From an uncultured Caryophanales bacterium (lineage in GTDB: Bacteria; Bacillota_I; Bacilli_A; RFN20; CAG-288), in contig CASEGJ010000010.1 in assembly GCA_949287425.1 (NCBI GenBank), positions 1 to 64,000 on the forward strand: a stretch of DNA of 64,000 bases, written 5' to 3'. This document shows, one piece after another, positions 24,840 to 34,099 of this stretch (position 1 is the first letter of the stretch; each line of letters starts with the position of its first letter). The notes beneath the pieces were generated by a model that was given only the letters and a program-made list of their open reading frames with translations, was not told where the DNA came from and searched no databases. Both the position numbers and the translations under genes were made by a program.

Positions 24840-27563
24840 ATGGAATTAAAAAAGACATTATTAATGCCAAAAGGCAAGTTTCAGATGAGAGCTAATTTAC
24901 CTCAAAATGAACCATTAAGATTAAAACAATGGGATGATATGCACCTATATGAAAAAATGGTTGAAAAAAATAAAGGACAAATGAAATTTTATCTTCACGA
25001 TGGTCCTCCATACGCTAATGGTCCAATTCATACTGGACATGCACTAAATAAAATTATCAAAGATGTCATTAATCGTTATAAATCATTAAAAGGTTATCAA
25101 ATTAAGTTTATTCCAGGTTGGGATACTCATGGTTTACCTATTGAAAATGCTGTTACTAAACAAGGAGTCGATAGGAAAAATATACCTGTTTCAGAATTTA
25201 GGAAAGCTTGTATGAAATATGCATATAAGCAAGTAGAGGGTCAAAAGAAAGGCTTCAAAAGGCTAGGTGTTGTCGCTGATTGGCAACATCCATATATTAC
25301 TATGGATAAAGAATATGAAGCTTATGAAGTTGAAATTTTTGCTGAGATGGCTTTAAAAGGTTATATATATAAAGGATTAAAACCAGTTGCTTGGTCACCT
25401 TCAAGTGAGTGTGCATTAGCGGAAGCAGAAATTGAATATCAAAATGATGACGCCACAACTTTATATGTTAAAATGCCAGTTAAAAAGGGAAATTCTTTAA
25501 TTTCTCAAGGTGATAGTTTTGTAATTTGGACTACTACTCCTTGGACAATTCCAGCTGATACAGCTGTTAGTTTAAATCCAAATATGGAATATGGATTATA
25601 TTCGACAGATAAAGGTAATTTAATCTTTTTAAAAGATTTAAAAGACAAGGTAGTTAGTGAGTGCAATTTATCTAAATGCGAATTATTAAAATCGTTTTTA
25701 GGTAAAGAAGTAGAATATTGTGTGGTTCAACATCCTTTATATGAAGAAAAAGAATCTTTAGTAATTGTTGGTGAACATGTTACTAGTGATTCAGGTACAG
25801 GATGTGTTCATACTGCTGGTGGTCATGGTTTAGATGACTATAAAGTGTGTTTAAAATATAATATTCCTCCGTTTTGTCCAGTTGATGAAAAAGGTTATAT
25901 GACTAAAGAGGCTGGTTCAAGATTGCAAGGCTTATTTTATGAAGATGCTAATAAGGAAGTAATTAAAATTCTCGAAGAAAATAACTACTTGTTAGCTAGC
26001 AAAGTTATTAATCACTCTTATCCTCATGATTGGCGTACTAAAAAGCCTATTATCTTTAGAGCTACTCCTCAGTGGTTTTGTTCAATTTCTAAGATTAGAA
26101 ACGATATATTAAATGAGGTTGATCAAATTAAATATAAACCAAGTTGGGGTAAAATTCGACTTCAAAAAATGATAGAAGGTAGAGAAGATTGGTGCATTTC
26201 TCGTCAAAGAGCTTGGGGAGTTCCTCTTCCTATTATCTATAATGAAGATGGTTCACCTATTATCGAAAAGAAAGTTTTTGATCATATTATTGAATTAATT
26301 AGACAATACGGTTCAAATATTTGGTTTGAAAAAGATGCTAAAGATCTTTTGCCTGAAAATTATTCTAATCCTAAATCCCCAAATGGAAGGTTCACTAAGG
26401 AAAAAGACATAATGGATGTTTGGTTTGATTCTGGCTCTTCTTGGCTATCAGCTCAAAAAGCTTTAAATAGTAAATATCCAGCAGATTTGATTTTTGAAGG
26501 AACAGATCAATATCGCGGTTGGTATAATTCTTCTTTGACATTAGCAGTTGCAACTGGCAATAAAACACCATATAAGATGATTTTGACACATGGATTTATC
26601 GTCGATCAAAATGGTGAAAAATTTTCTAAATCTAAAGGTAATGGAATTTCTCCAGAAGAAATTTGCAATACTTATGGAGCAGATATTTTAAGACTGTGGA
26701 CTGCTTCTATCGATTTTACTATGGCTGAAATTAAATTATCTAACGATTTAATTAAAGTTGTAAGTGATTCTTATAGAAAAATTAGAAACACTTTCAAATT
26801 TATGCTTTCAAATTTATATGATTCTGATGAAGAATTGATAGATATGTCTAAGCCATATAAATATTCACCATTAGATGATTTAATATTAAATAAACTTTAT
26901 CAATTAGAAGAAAAAGTTGATAAAGAATATGCTGATTTCGATTTATTAGGTGTTACATCATTAATTGAAAACTTTATGATTAATGATTTATCTAGTTTTT
27001 ATCTAGACCTTTCTAAAGATATTTTATATTGTGAAGATAAAGATTCTTTACTTAGAAAAGGATGTCAGCATACTATTTTAGAAATTAGCAAAAAACTTGC
27101 TATTATGCTTTCTCCTATATTGCCGTTTACTATGGATGAAGTTAACGATAATTTACCTTCAAAAGTAGAAGGAAATATAGCTTTAGCTAGTTTCCCTAAC
27201 GATAAATACGATCTTGATAAGATCAATTATTACGATACTTTCTTAACAATTAGACAAAAGATATTCCGCCAATTAGAAAAAGATAGAACTGCAAATAAGT
27301 TTGACTCTAATTTACAAGTTGAAGTTAATTTTTCAACTTTAGATGAAAATGAAATTAAATCCATTAAATTTATCGGATTAGAAAATGTCAAAGATTATTT
27401 GATGATTGCTAAATTTAATTTGATTGAAGCAGAAGAGAAAATTGAAACTTGTAAAACGAGTTATTGCAAATGCGAAAGATGCTGGAATTATAGAGAAGAT
27501 GTTAGTGATTATAATGAACATAAAGTATGTTCACGTTGTCAAAAGGTTTTAAATCATGAATAA
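24840..27563 (+). CDS. ileS: Isoleucyl-tRNA synthetase
   Basis: Charges tRNA-Ile. The class I HIGH-type motif is GPIHTGHALNK (about residues 61-71) and the KMSKS loop is KFSKSKG (near residue 597). The editing domain (TTTPWTIPADTAV) lies between them. The C-terminus has a zinc ribbon, CKCERCWN...CSRCQKV. Length 907 is typical. SD AGGAGG. The stop overlaps lspA by 8 nt, so ileS, lspA and rluD form a T-box-led operon. Confidence 0.98.
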   Translation: MELKKTLLMPKGKFQMRANLPQNEPLRLKQWDDMHLYEKMVEKNKGQMKFYLHDGPPYANGPIHTGHALNKIIKDVINRYKSLKGYQIKFIPGWDTHGLPIENAVTKQGVDRKNIPVSEFRKACMKYAYKQVEGQKKGFKRLGVVADWQHPYITMDKEYEAYEVEIFAEMALKGYIYKGLKPVAWSPSSECALAEAEIEYQNDDATTLYVKMPVKKGNSLISQGDSFVIWTTTPWTIPADTAVSLNPNMEYGLYSTDKGNLIFLKDLKDKVVSECNLSKCELLKSFLGKEVEYCVVQHPLYEEKESLVIVGEHVTSDSGTGCVHTAGGHGLDDYKVCLKYNIPPFCPVDEKGYMTKEAGSRLQGLFYEDANKEVIKILEENNYLLASKVINHSYPHDWRTKKPIIFRATPQWFCSISKIRNDILNEVDQIKYKPSWGKIRLQKMIEGREDWCISRQRAWGVPLPIIYNEDGSPIIEKKVFDHIIELIRQYGSNIWFEKDAKDLLPENYSNPKSPNGRFTKEKDIMDVWFDSGSSWLSAQKALNSKYPADLIFEGTDQYRGWYNSSLTLAVATGNKTPYKMILTHGFIVDQNGEKFSKSKGNGISPEEICNTYGADILRLWTASIDFTMAEIKLSNDLIKVVSDSYRKIRNTFKFMLSNLYDSDEELIDMSKPYKYSPLDDLILNKLYQLEEKVDKEYADFDLLGVTSLIENFMINDLSSFYLDLSKDILYCEDKDSLLRKGCQHTILEISKKLAIMLSPILPFTMDEVNDNLPSKVEGNIALASFPNDKYDLDKINYYDTFLTIRQKIFRQLEKDRTANKFDSNLQVEVNFSTLDENEIKSIKFIGLENVKDYLMIAKFNLIEAEEKIETCKTSYCKCERCWNYREDVSDYNEHKVCSRCQKVLNHE

Positions 27564-28167
27564 AAATATAGATTCAAAGTTAGTAATTGAAAAGTTAAAA
27601 TGGTTTTTTAAATCGTTAATTTGGTTAGTGCCTATTTTAATAGGTCTAGATCAAATGACAAAATGGCTGTTTGAAATATATGTTCCTATGGGAACTTCAA
27701 TTACTGTAATTCCTAATTTCTTTTATTTTGATGTTATTCATAATACTGGTGCTGCATGGGGTTCATTAGCAGGGAATAAAGCACTGTTAATTTCCATTTC
27801 AAGTATCGCTTCTATTTTATTAATTGCTATGCTAGTATGGAAATGGAAAAAGTTATTAACTATTTATCGTATCTCTTTATTGTTGATGCTATCAGGATGT
27901 GTTGGTAACTTAATCGATAGAGCATTTTATCCTTTTGGGGTTATTGATTTTATTCGCTTCCAATTTGGCAATTACAATTTTCCTACTTTTAATTTAGCAG
28001 ATTCATATTTAGTTATCGGATGTATTATTTTATTAGTTGCTATTATATTTGAGGATTACTTTTCAAATAAGAAAGTAAGAAAAAGCAAAAATAATTTAAC
28101 TAACGATACGATTAATGAAGTTAAAAAAGAAGATAATTTAGGAGATAGTAATGAAAATAAAGATTGA
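27556..28167 (+). CDS. lspA: Lipoprotein signal peptidase (signal peptidase II)
   Basis: Cleaves the signal peptide of diacylglyceryl-modified prolipoproteins; the two lipoprotein genes found elsewhere in this window fit its presence. Four hydrophobic segments are visible, with the catalytic Asp pair in GNLIDRAF and FNLADS and the conserved HNTGAAWG. Length 203 is longer than the usual ~160 because of a charged C-terminal tail of ~35 residues. It overlaps ileS by 8 nt and rluD by 17 nt. Confidence 0.96.
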   Translation: MNKNIDSKLVIEKLKWFFKSLIWLVPILIGLDQMTKWLFEIYVPMGTSITVIPNFFYFDVIHNTGAAWGSLAGNKALLISISSIASILLIAMLVWKWKKLLTIYRISLLLMLSGCVGNLIDRAFYPFGVIDFIRFQFGNYNFPTFNLADSYLVIGCIILLVAIIFEDYFSNKKVRKSKNNLTNDTINEVKKEDNLGDSNENKD

Positions 28168-29047
28168 GTTTGAAGGTCGACTTGATCAAGTTTTATCTAA
28201 TCAACTAAATCTTTCCCGTAGTAAAATAAGTCAGATTATTAAAGAAGGTATTTTACTTAATTCTAAAAAAATTGATAAACCATCAACTAAAGTTAAAATC
28301 GGCGATCTTGTTGAATTTGAATATACCGAAGTTGATCTAAGTAAAATTACTCCAGTTAAAATAGACTTTAATATTTTATATGAAGATGAATATCTTATGG
28401 TTGTAAATAAACCACGCGGTTTAGTTGTTCATCCTTCTAGTGGACATTATCAAGATAGTTTAGCTAATGGATTAGCTTATTATTTTAACAAAGATAATGA
28501 AAGTATGGATGATGAATTTCGTATGGGGATAGTTCATAGAATTGATAAAGATACTTCAGGATTATTGATTGTCGCAAAAACTTTATTAGCGAAACAGAAG
28601 CTTTCTGAAATGATAAGTAAACATTTAGTTGATAGACAATATTTTGCTCTAGCTTATGGCTTTTTTAGCAACAAAAAGTTTAAAGTTGATGCTCCTATTG
28701 GTAGAGATAAATCAAATAGATTAAAGATGGCTGTAACTGACGATGGAAGACCAAGTGTTACACATTTTAAACTTATCAGGCAATTTAATGGTGCAGGCTT
28801 ATTATCTTGTCAGTTAGAAACTGGTAGAACTCATCAAATTAGAGTTCATCTTTCATATATTAAACATCCTATTGTCGGTGATGAATTATACACAAATAGG
28901 AAATGCGATTTTGCTAATTGTGGTCAATTACTTCACGCATATAAAATTAAATTCATCCATCCTTTTACGAATAAGGAAATGGTGTTTTATGCTGATTTAG
29001 ATGATTATTTTAAAAAGGCGATTGTTAAATTTGGATTAGCTATCTAA
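28151..29047 (+). CDS. rluD: 23S rRNA pseudouridine synthase, RluD/RluA family
   Basis: An S4 RNA-binding domain (about residues 5-60) precedes the catalytic domain. The catalytic motif HRIDKDTSG carries the nucleophilic Asp near residue 133. Other motifs are VNKPRGLVVHPSSGH and ETGRTHQIRVH. Length 298 is typical. SD AGGAGA. Its 3' end overlaps the convergent rnhC by 12 nt. Confidence 0.95.
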   Translation: MKIKIEFEGRLDQVLSNQLNLSRSKISQIIKEGILLNSKKIDKPSTKVKIGDLVEFEYTEVDLSKITPVKIDFNILYEDEYLMVVNKPRGLVVHPSSGHYQDSLANGLAYYFNKDNESMDDEFRMGIVHRIDKDTSGLLIVAKTLLAKQKLSEMISKHLVDRQYFALAYGFFSNKKFKVDAPIGRDKSNRLKMAVTDDGRPSVTHFKLIRQFNGAGLLSCQLETGRTHQIRVHLSYIKHPIVGDELYTNRKCDFANCGQLLHAYKIKFIHPFTNKEMVFYADLDDYFKKAIVKFGLAI

Positions 29048-29947
29048 CTTGTAATTTCTAAAAAAGTGTTTAACATATGGGTCAACTTCTTGTTGACCAT
29101 ATTTTTTTACTAATGCTTTATATGTTTTATCGACTTCACTAGAGGCACCTTTAGGAATTTCCATATTGAAATGTTCGTTCATTTTTTTCCAATCTTCTAA
29201 GAAAAAATATCTCGCTAGACAGCTGCTTGTTGCAATAGATGGATAAAATGATTCACCTTTAGTTTTAAAAATAAGTGGATTTTTAAGACGAGGATTAGCG
29301 TATTTAATGTAGTTATTTTCCATTTCAAATTGGTCTATATATATTGGGATATCACTAGATAACTTATATTTTTTTATAAGTTCTTCATGGCAAAAATTGT
29401 GAGCTTTAGCTAAAATAACATGAGTAGAGAAATTTTTAGCTTTATATTCATCTAGTTTAGTGGGTGAAATACAAATGGCGTGTTTTTTTATTCTTTTTAA
29501 TAAAATTGGCGCAATTTCTTCAATTTTTGAATCAGATAATTTTTTTGAATCTTTTACGCCTAAAGAATCTATAAACTGAATATCTTGATTATCTAAATAA
29601 CAAGAACAAATATAAAAACCAAGGAAAAAATCACCGATACCGACTTCATCAGATCCGATTTGAAAAGAATTATCTTCCCATTCACCATTAATAGCATTTT
29701 CACTTTGAGTAATTTTAATGGCATTTTTAAAAAATATCTCCACTTCAGATTTAACAGCGTCTTTTTCTCCTGAAAAAACAATTGTATATTGATTTTTAGA
29801 TCGATAACAAGCAATATGGACTTTATCGTAAGTGGTTATATCAAAAACATCATACGGCCTTTTACTAGACTCGATTAATTCCGCATTATAAAAATCGCGT
29901 ATTTCTTCCATTTTTGATTCGTCTATTTTAAATTTATAATAATCCAT
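29036..29947 (-). CDS. rnhC: Ribonuclease HIII
   Basis: Degrades RNA in RNA-DNA hybrids; HIII is a Bacillota-type enzyme. The N-terminal TBP-like substrate-binding domain spans about residues 1-85. The catalytic domain has GSDEVGIGDFFLG (DE pair near residue 99) and a further conserved Asp in VKDSKKLSD. Length 303 is typical. Start ATG 29947: TATAAT ends 8 nt upstream and no SD is seen, so the mRNA is probably leaderless. It is divergent from mutS2 and shares a short intergenic region of 62 nt. Confidence 0.94.
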   Translation of the reverse strand: MDYYKFKIDESKMEEIRDFYNAELIESSKRPYDVFDITTYDKVHIACYRSKNQYTIVFSGEKDAVKSEVEIFFKNAIKITQSENAINGEWEDNSFQIGSDEVGIGDFFLGFYICSCYLDNQDIQFIDSLGVKDSKKLSDSKIEEIAPILLKRIKKHAICISPTKLDEYKAKNFSTHVILAKAHNFCHEELIKKYKLSSDIPIYIDQFEMENNYIKYANPRLKNPLIFKTKGESFYPSIATSSCLARYFFLEDWKKMNEHFNMEIPKGASSEVDKTYKALVKKYGQQEVDPYVKHFFRNYKLDS

Positions 29948-29955
29948 CGCCTTTT

Positions 29956-29961
29956 ATTATA
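29956..29961 (-). promoter_or_regulatory. -10 box of rnhC, leaderless
   Basis: On the minus strand TATAAT ends 8 nt before ATG 29947, and no SD lies between. This is the same arrangement as at the Nudix gene and the lipoprotein gene at 34100. Confidence 0.55.
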
Positions 29962-30009
29962 ACATGATAATTTAGATTAATCTTTGTGATAATATATTAT
30001 TGTTAACTT

Positions 30010-32322
30010 ATGTCAAATTTTACAAGTTTAGAAATCAATAGAATCGAAGAAATGGTTAAACCGTATTTCAATTTTGAAGATGCATTGACTCAATATGAAA
30101 AGTTAGGTTTAATATATCGACAATCTGAAATTGAAAAAGAACATGCATTTATGGAAGAAATGTTAGAGTTTTTCAATTTAGGAAATACAATTAATTTTAA
30201 AAGAGTAAACAGTTTGCATGATAGTTTTGACTATGTAAAAAAAGGTGGAATTCTTTCGAGTGAGCTTTTGTATAATTACGCTAATTTCTTTGCAAATTTA
30301 CATGAATTAAAAAGAGGATTTATATCATTAAATAACAATAAATTCGATAAAATTTTAGATATTGTATATGATTTTCAAGATTATTCATCTTTGGAAAATA
30401 GACTATATGAATCTATATTGGCTGATTTTACTATTTCATCTAATGCATCTATTAAATTATCGACAATTCGTAAAAGTCTAGAGCAACTGAAAAATTCATA
30501 TTCATCAATTATTAAAAACTGCGTTAATAGGTATGCAAATTATCTTTCTGAGGAAAAAGAGGTCATTAAAAATGGTTTACCTAGTTTAGCGGTAAAATCT
30601 ATGTATAAAAATAAAATTAATGGAATAGTAAGTGATGTTTCTAATACTGGAAATACAATATTTATAATTCCTATTGAAATATTGAATTTAGAAAATAAAA
30701 TTTTGGAATTAAAAAAAGAAGAAGAAATTGAAATTCAGCGCATATTAGAAGAATTTACTAAAATTATTTCTAGTAGACTTGATGAAATTGAATTTGATTA
30801 TAAATATTGTTTAAAGCTTGATTCATTATATGCGAGAGTTAGTTTTGGCTTATCATATAAAGGTAGTATCGCTAAAGTAAGTGAAGATATTTATTTGCCT
30901 GAATTAGGAATATTGATGATTGAAGAATCAAAATTGGTCAGGAACAGTTTATATTTAGGTGGTAATAATTCAAAAATTCTAGTAATTTCCGGGCCTAATG
31001 CTGGTGGTAAGACAGTCTTTATAAAAGCGATAGCATTAGCGTGTTATATGAATCAAAGATTACTGATGGTAGATTGCTTGCAGCAAGCAAGATTAAAAGT
31101 TTTTGACAACATATTTTTTATTTCAGGGGATAACCAATCTATTATTGATAATTTATCGACATTTTCTTCCCACATCGCAATGATAAATGATTCGCTAAAT
31201 AACATTACTAAAAATTCTTTATTGATTATTGATGAAATAGGGCAAGGAACTTCTCCAAATGATGGTGAAGCTATAGGTGTTGGTGTTATTAAATTAGTTG
31301 AAAAAATTGGATTATTTTCAATATTAACTTCACATTATGAAGGTATAAAAAATTTGGCTTTAAGCGATAGTAAAATTCTTACAGGAGCAATGATTTTTGA
31401 TGAAAATACAATAGCGCCAACCTTTAAATTTAAAGAGGGATTAATTGGAAAATCGTACGCTTTAGAAGTTGCTAAAAATATCGGATTTAATAATGATGTA
31501 TTGGCGTATGCTAAAAAATATTTATCAGATGTAAATTCTTCAAAACAAAATTTAGCAATGGATAAGCTTTCTAAATTGCAATTGCAAAATGAAAAGTTAA
31601 AAGAAAAATACAATTTAAAATTACAAGAGCTTGAAAAATTGTCAAATAGAAGAAAGGAAGCGATACTTGCTTTGTCAAAAGAAAAAGAAAATATCGCTGA
31701 AAAAGCCAACAAAAAAATCGAAAGTTTAGTTGACCAAGAACTTGAAAAAATCGAATTGGCTTATAAGGCTAATAAGATAAATTTAAATCAATTAGCGCAA
31801 ATTAAAAATATTTTGCATAATATTACCAAAAAGAAAGAAGAGAATAAGTCAAAGCCAAAAAGCAATCATGTTTTTTTAATAGGTGATAAAGTTAAAGTGA
31901 TTTCAATGGATAATATCGGATATATAACTAGTCTAAATTTATCTAAGAAGACGTTAGTAGTTAATTTAGAAGGTGTTTCTATTAAAACAAAATTTGACGA
32001 TGTTATTTATATTCCTAATATTGAAAAAGTTGAAAAACCACTTTCAAATCTCGATAAGATGATTGTTAGAAAATCTTCTGTGCCTTTAGAATGTAATTTG
32101 ATAGGATTATATGAAAAAGAAGCATATGACAAACTTGATAAATATATGGATGATGTAATTTTGGCTAAATATCATCAAGTTAGAATTATTCATGGTTTTG
32201 GCTCAGGAATACTAAGAAAAATGGTTCAAAACTACTTATCTAAAAATAAAAATGTAGAATCATTTAGACCTGGTGGTGAACATGAAGGCGGATTAGGAGC
32301 AACTGTTGTATATTTGAAATGA
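30010..32322 (+). CDS. mutS2: Endonuclease MutS2
   Basis: MutS2 suppresses homologous recombination and in some Bacillota acts on collided ribosomes. The Walker A is GPNAGGKT (about residues 328-335) and Walker B is LLIIDEIGQGTSPNDG. A coiled-coil region lies near residues 510-610. The C-terminal Smr domain (LIGLYEKEAYDKLDKYMDD ... RIIHGFGSGILR) starts near residue 695. Length 770 is normal. The TGA stop overlaps the ATG of uvrC (ATGA), so the two are coupled. No SD lies before ATG 30010; TATATT stands 11 nt upstream. Confidence 0.96.
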   Translation: MSNFTSLEINRIEEMVKPYFNFEDALTQYEKLGLIYRQSEIEKEHAFMEEMLEFFNLGNTINFKRVNSLHDSFDYVKKGGILSSELLYNYANFFANLHELKRGFISLNNNKFDKILDIVYDFQDYSSLENRLYESILADFTISSNASIKLSTIRKSLEQLKNSYSSIIKNCVNRYANYLSEEKEVIKNGLPSLAVKSMYKNKINGIVSDVSNTGNTIFIIPIEILNLENKILELKKEEEIEIQRILEEFTKIISSRLDEIEFDYKYCLKLDSLYARVSFGLSYKGSIAKVSEDIYLPELGILMIEESKLVRNSLYLGGNNSKILVISGPNAGGKTVFIKAIALACYMNQRLLMVDCLQQARLKVFDNIFFISGDNQSIIDNLSTFSSHIAMINDSLNNITKNSLLIIDEIGQGTSPNDGEAIGVGVIKLVEKIGLFSILTSHYEGIKNLALSDSKILTGAMIFDENTIAPTFKFKEGLIGKSYALEVAKNIGFNNDVLAYAKKYLSDVNSSKQNLAMDKLSKLQLQNEKLKEKYNLKLQELEKLSNRRKEAILALSKEKENIAEKANKKIESLVDQELEKIELAYKANKINLNQLAQIKNILHNITKKKEENKSKPKSNHVFLIGDKVKVISMDNIGYITSLNLSKKTLVVNLEGVSIKTKFDDVIYIPNIEKVEKPLSNLDKMIVRKSSVPLECNLIGLYEKEAYDKLDKYMDDVILAKYHQVRIIHGFGSGILRKMVQNYLSKNKNVESFRPGGEHEGGLGATVVYLK

Positions 32323-34091
32323 ATTTAATTTTGCAATCAAAAATTGATCTTTTGCCTGATAAGCCAGGTTCTTATCAAATGAAAGATAAAAATGGAAAGA
32401 TTATCTATGTTGGAAAGGCAAAATCACTCTTAAAAAGAGTGAAACAATATTTCACGCGTCCTCAAGAAGGTAAGGTCCAAAGGATGGTCCATGAAATAGA
32501 TGATTTTGATATTATTGAAACTAATACTGAAAAAGAAGCATTTTTATTGGAAATTAATCTTATTCATAAATATTATCCAAAATATAATATCATGCTTAAA
32601 GATGGAAAAATGTATCCATATATCGCTTTAAAAAAAGATAATGATCCGTTTTTAAAAATATCTTATAAGGATAAAGAAAAAGGATATTATTATTTTGGAC
32701 CATTTCCATCTTCTAAATCATGTTATACAATGGTTAATTTATTAAATAAAATCTTCCCGCTAAGAAAATGTAAACATATTCCCAATAAACCTTGTTTGTA
32801 TTATTATCTTGGTCAATGTTTAGGCCCATGCATTAATAAAATAAATAAGAATGAATATAAAGACATCGTAGAAGGTATAACAAAGCTTTTAAATGGCGAT
32901 ACTTCTGAAATGATTTCTAATTTGAAACAAAAAATGAAAGATTGTTCAGAAAAACTAGAATTTGAACGCGCTTTAGAATATAAGCAGCAAATTGAAGCTA
33001 TCAATCACATTGTTTCTCAACAAAAGATAATGATGCAAGATCACATTGATAGAGATATTGTCGGATATTCAATTCGCGAAGGTTATGTTTCAATTGTTTT
33101 TTTCTTATATAGAAGAGGAATTTTACTAGGTAAAAATTTGTTTGTAATCGAACTATATTCAGATATTAATGAAGTTTTATCTACAGCTATAATGCAATTT
33201 TATGAATCTCATCCTAAACCTAAAGAACTAATTATATCAGCAAAAGATATAGCTAACTTGTTAGAAGAAACATTGTCAATTAAAGTAGTTGTTCCAGAAC
33301 GAGGATTTAAAAAAGATCTTTTGTTTATGGCTTTAGAAAACGCTAAACAGGGATTAGATCAGCATTTTCAAACTGCGAGGCTTGAAGATGATAAGCTTGC
33401 TTTGTTAGAAGAACTAGGAGAAAAACTCGAATTAAATACTACACCTTTAGATATTGAATTATATGATAATTCACATTTACAAGGATCTGATGCAATTGGT
33501 GCTATGGTTAAATTTATCAATGGTGAAAAGGTTCCTTCATTATATAGAAAATATAATATCAAAGGTGAGAATAAAAAAGACGATTTGGCATCTATGCAAG
33601 AAGTTTTAACGCGTAGATTAACTAGACTAATTAACGAAAATCAAAAAAAACCGGATTTAATTATTCTCGATGGTGGCGAAAATCAAATTAACATCGCTTT
33701 AGATGTTGAAACAAAGTTAAACCTATTTATACCATTATGCGGTTTAAAAAAGAACGAAAAACATGAGACAGATGCATTAATCAATGGAATGACTGGTGTT
33801 GAGATTCCTCTTGATAGAAAATCCCCTTTATTTTTCTTTTTAATGCGTATGCAAGATGAAGTTCATAGATTTGCAATAACATCATTTAGAAGTAGACACA
33901 CTAGAGATCTTTATCAGACAATTTATGATAATGTTCCTGGTATTGGTAAAAAAAGAAAGAATATGCTTTTAGAAGCATATCCGACAATTGAATCATTAAA
34001 ACAAGCTTCAATTGAAGAATTGAGTCAATTAATAAATAAGAAATCGGCTGAAATATTAAAAGCAAAATTGAATCAAAAAATTGACAAATAA
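32319..34091 (+). CDS. uvrC: Excinuclease ABC subunit C
   Basis: UvrC makes both incisions in nucleotide-excision repair. The N-terminal GIY-YIG nuclease contains GSYQMKDKNGKIIYVGKAKS (residues 15-34). A UvrB-binding segment lies near residues 200-235, followed by the RNase H-like domain (IELYDNSHLQGSDAIGAMV). The C-terminal helix-hairpin-helix is VPGIGKKRKNMLL. Length 590 is typical. It is coupled to mutS2 by a 4-nt overlap and converges on the lipoprotein gene with 8 nt between stops. Confidence 0.97.
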   Translation: MNLILQSKIDLLPDKPGSYQMKDKNGKIIYVGKAKSLLKRVKQYFTRPQEGKVQRMVHEIDDFDIIETNTEKEAFLLEINLIHKYYPKYNIMLKDGKMYPYIALKKDNDPFLKISYKDKEKGYYYFGPFPSSKSCYTMVNLLNKIFPLRKCKHIPNKPCLYYYLGQCLGPCINKINKNEYKDIVEGITKLLNGDTSEMISNLKQKMKDCSEKLEFERALEYKQQIEAINHIVSQQKIMMQDHIDRDIVGYSIREGYVSIVFFLYRRGILLGKNLFVIELYSDINEVLSTAIMQFYESHPKPKELIISAKDIANLLEETLSIKVVVPERGFKKDLLFMALENAKQGLDQHFQTARLEDDKLALLEELGEKLELNTTPLDIELYDNSHLQGSDAIGAMVKFINGEKVPSLYRKYNIKGENKKDDLASMQEVLTRRLTRLINENQKKPDLIILDGGENQINIALDVETKLNLFIPLCGLKKNEKHETDALINGMTGVEIPLDRKSPLFFFLMRMQDEVHRFAITSFRSRHTRDLYQTIYDNVPGIGKKRKNMLLEAYPTIESLKQASIEELSQLINKKSAEILKAKLNQKIDK

Positions 34092-34099
34092 TATTAAAT

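Noticed and set aside
29593-29814. ORF of 73 codons within rnhC
   Set aside because: Same strand but another frame inside a conserved enzyme; a shadow of rnhC.
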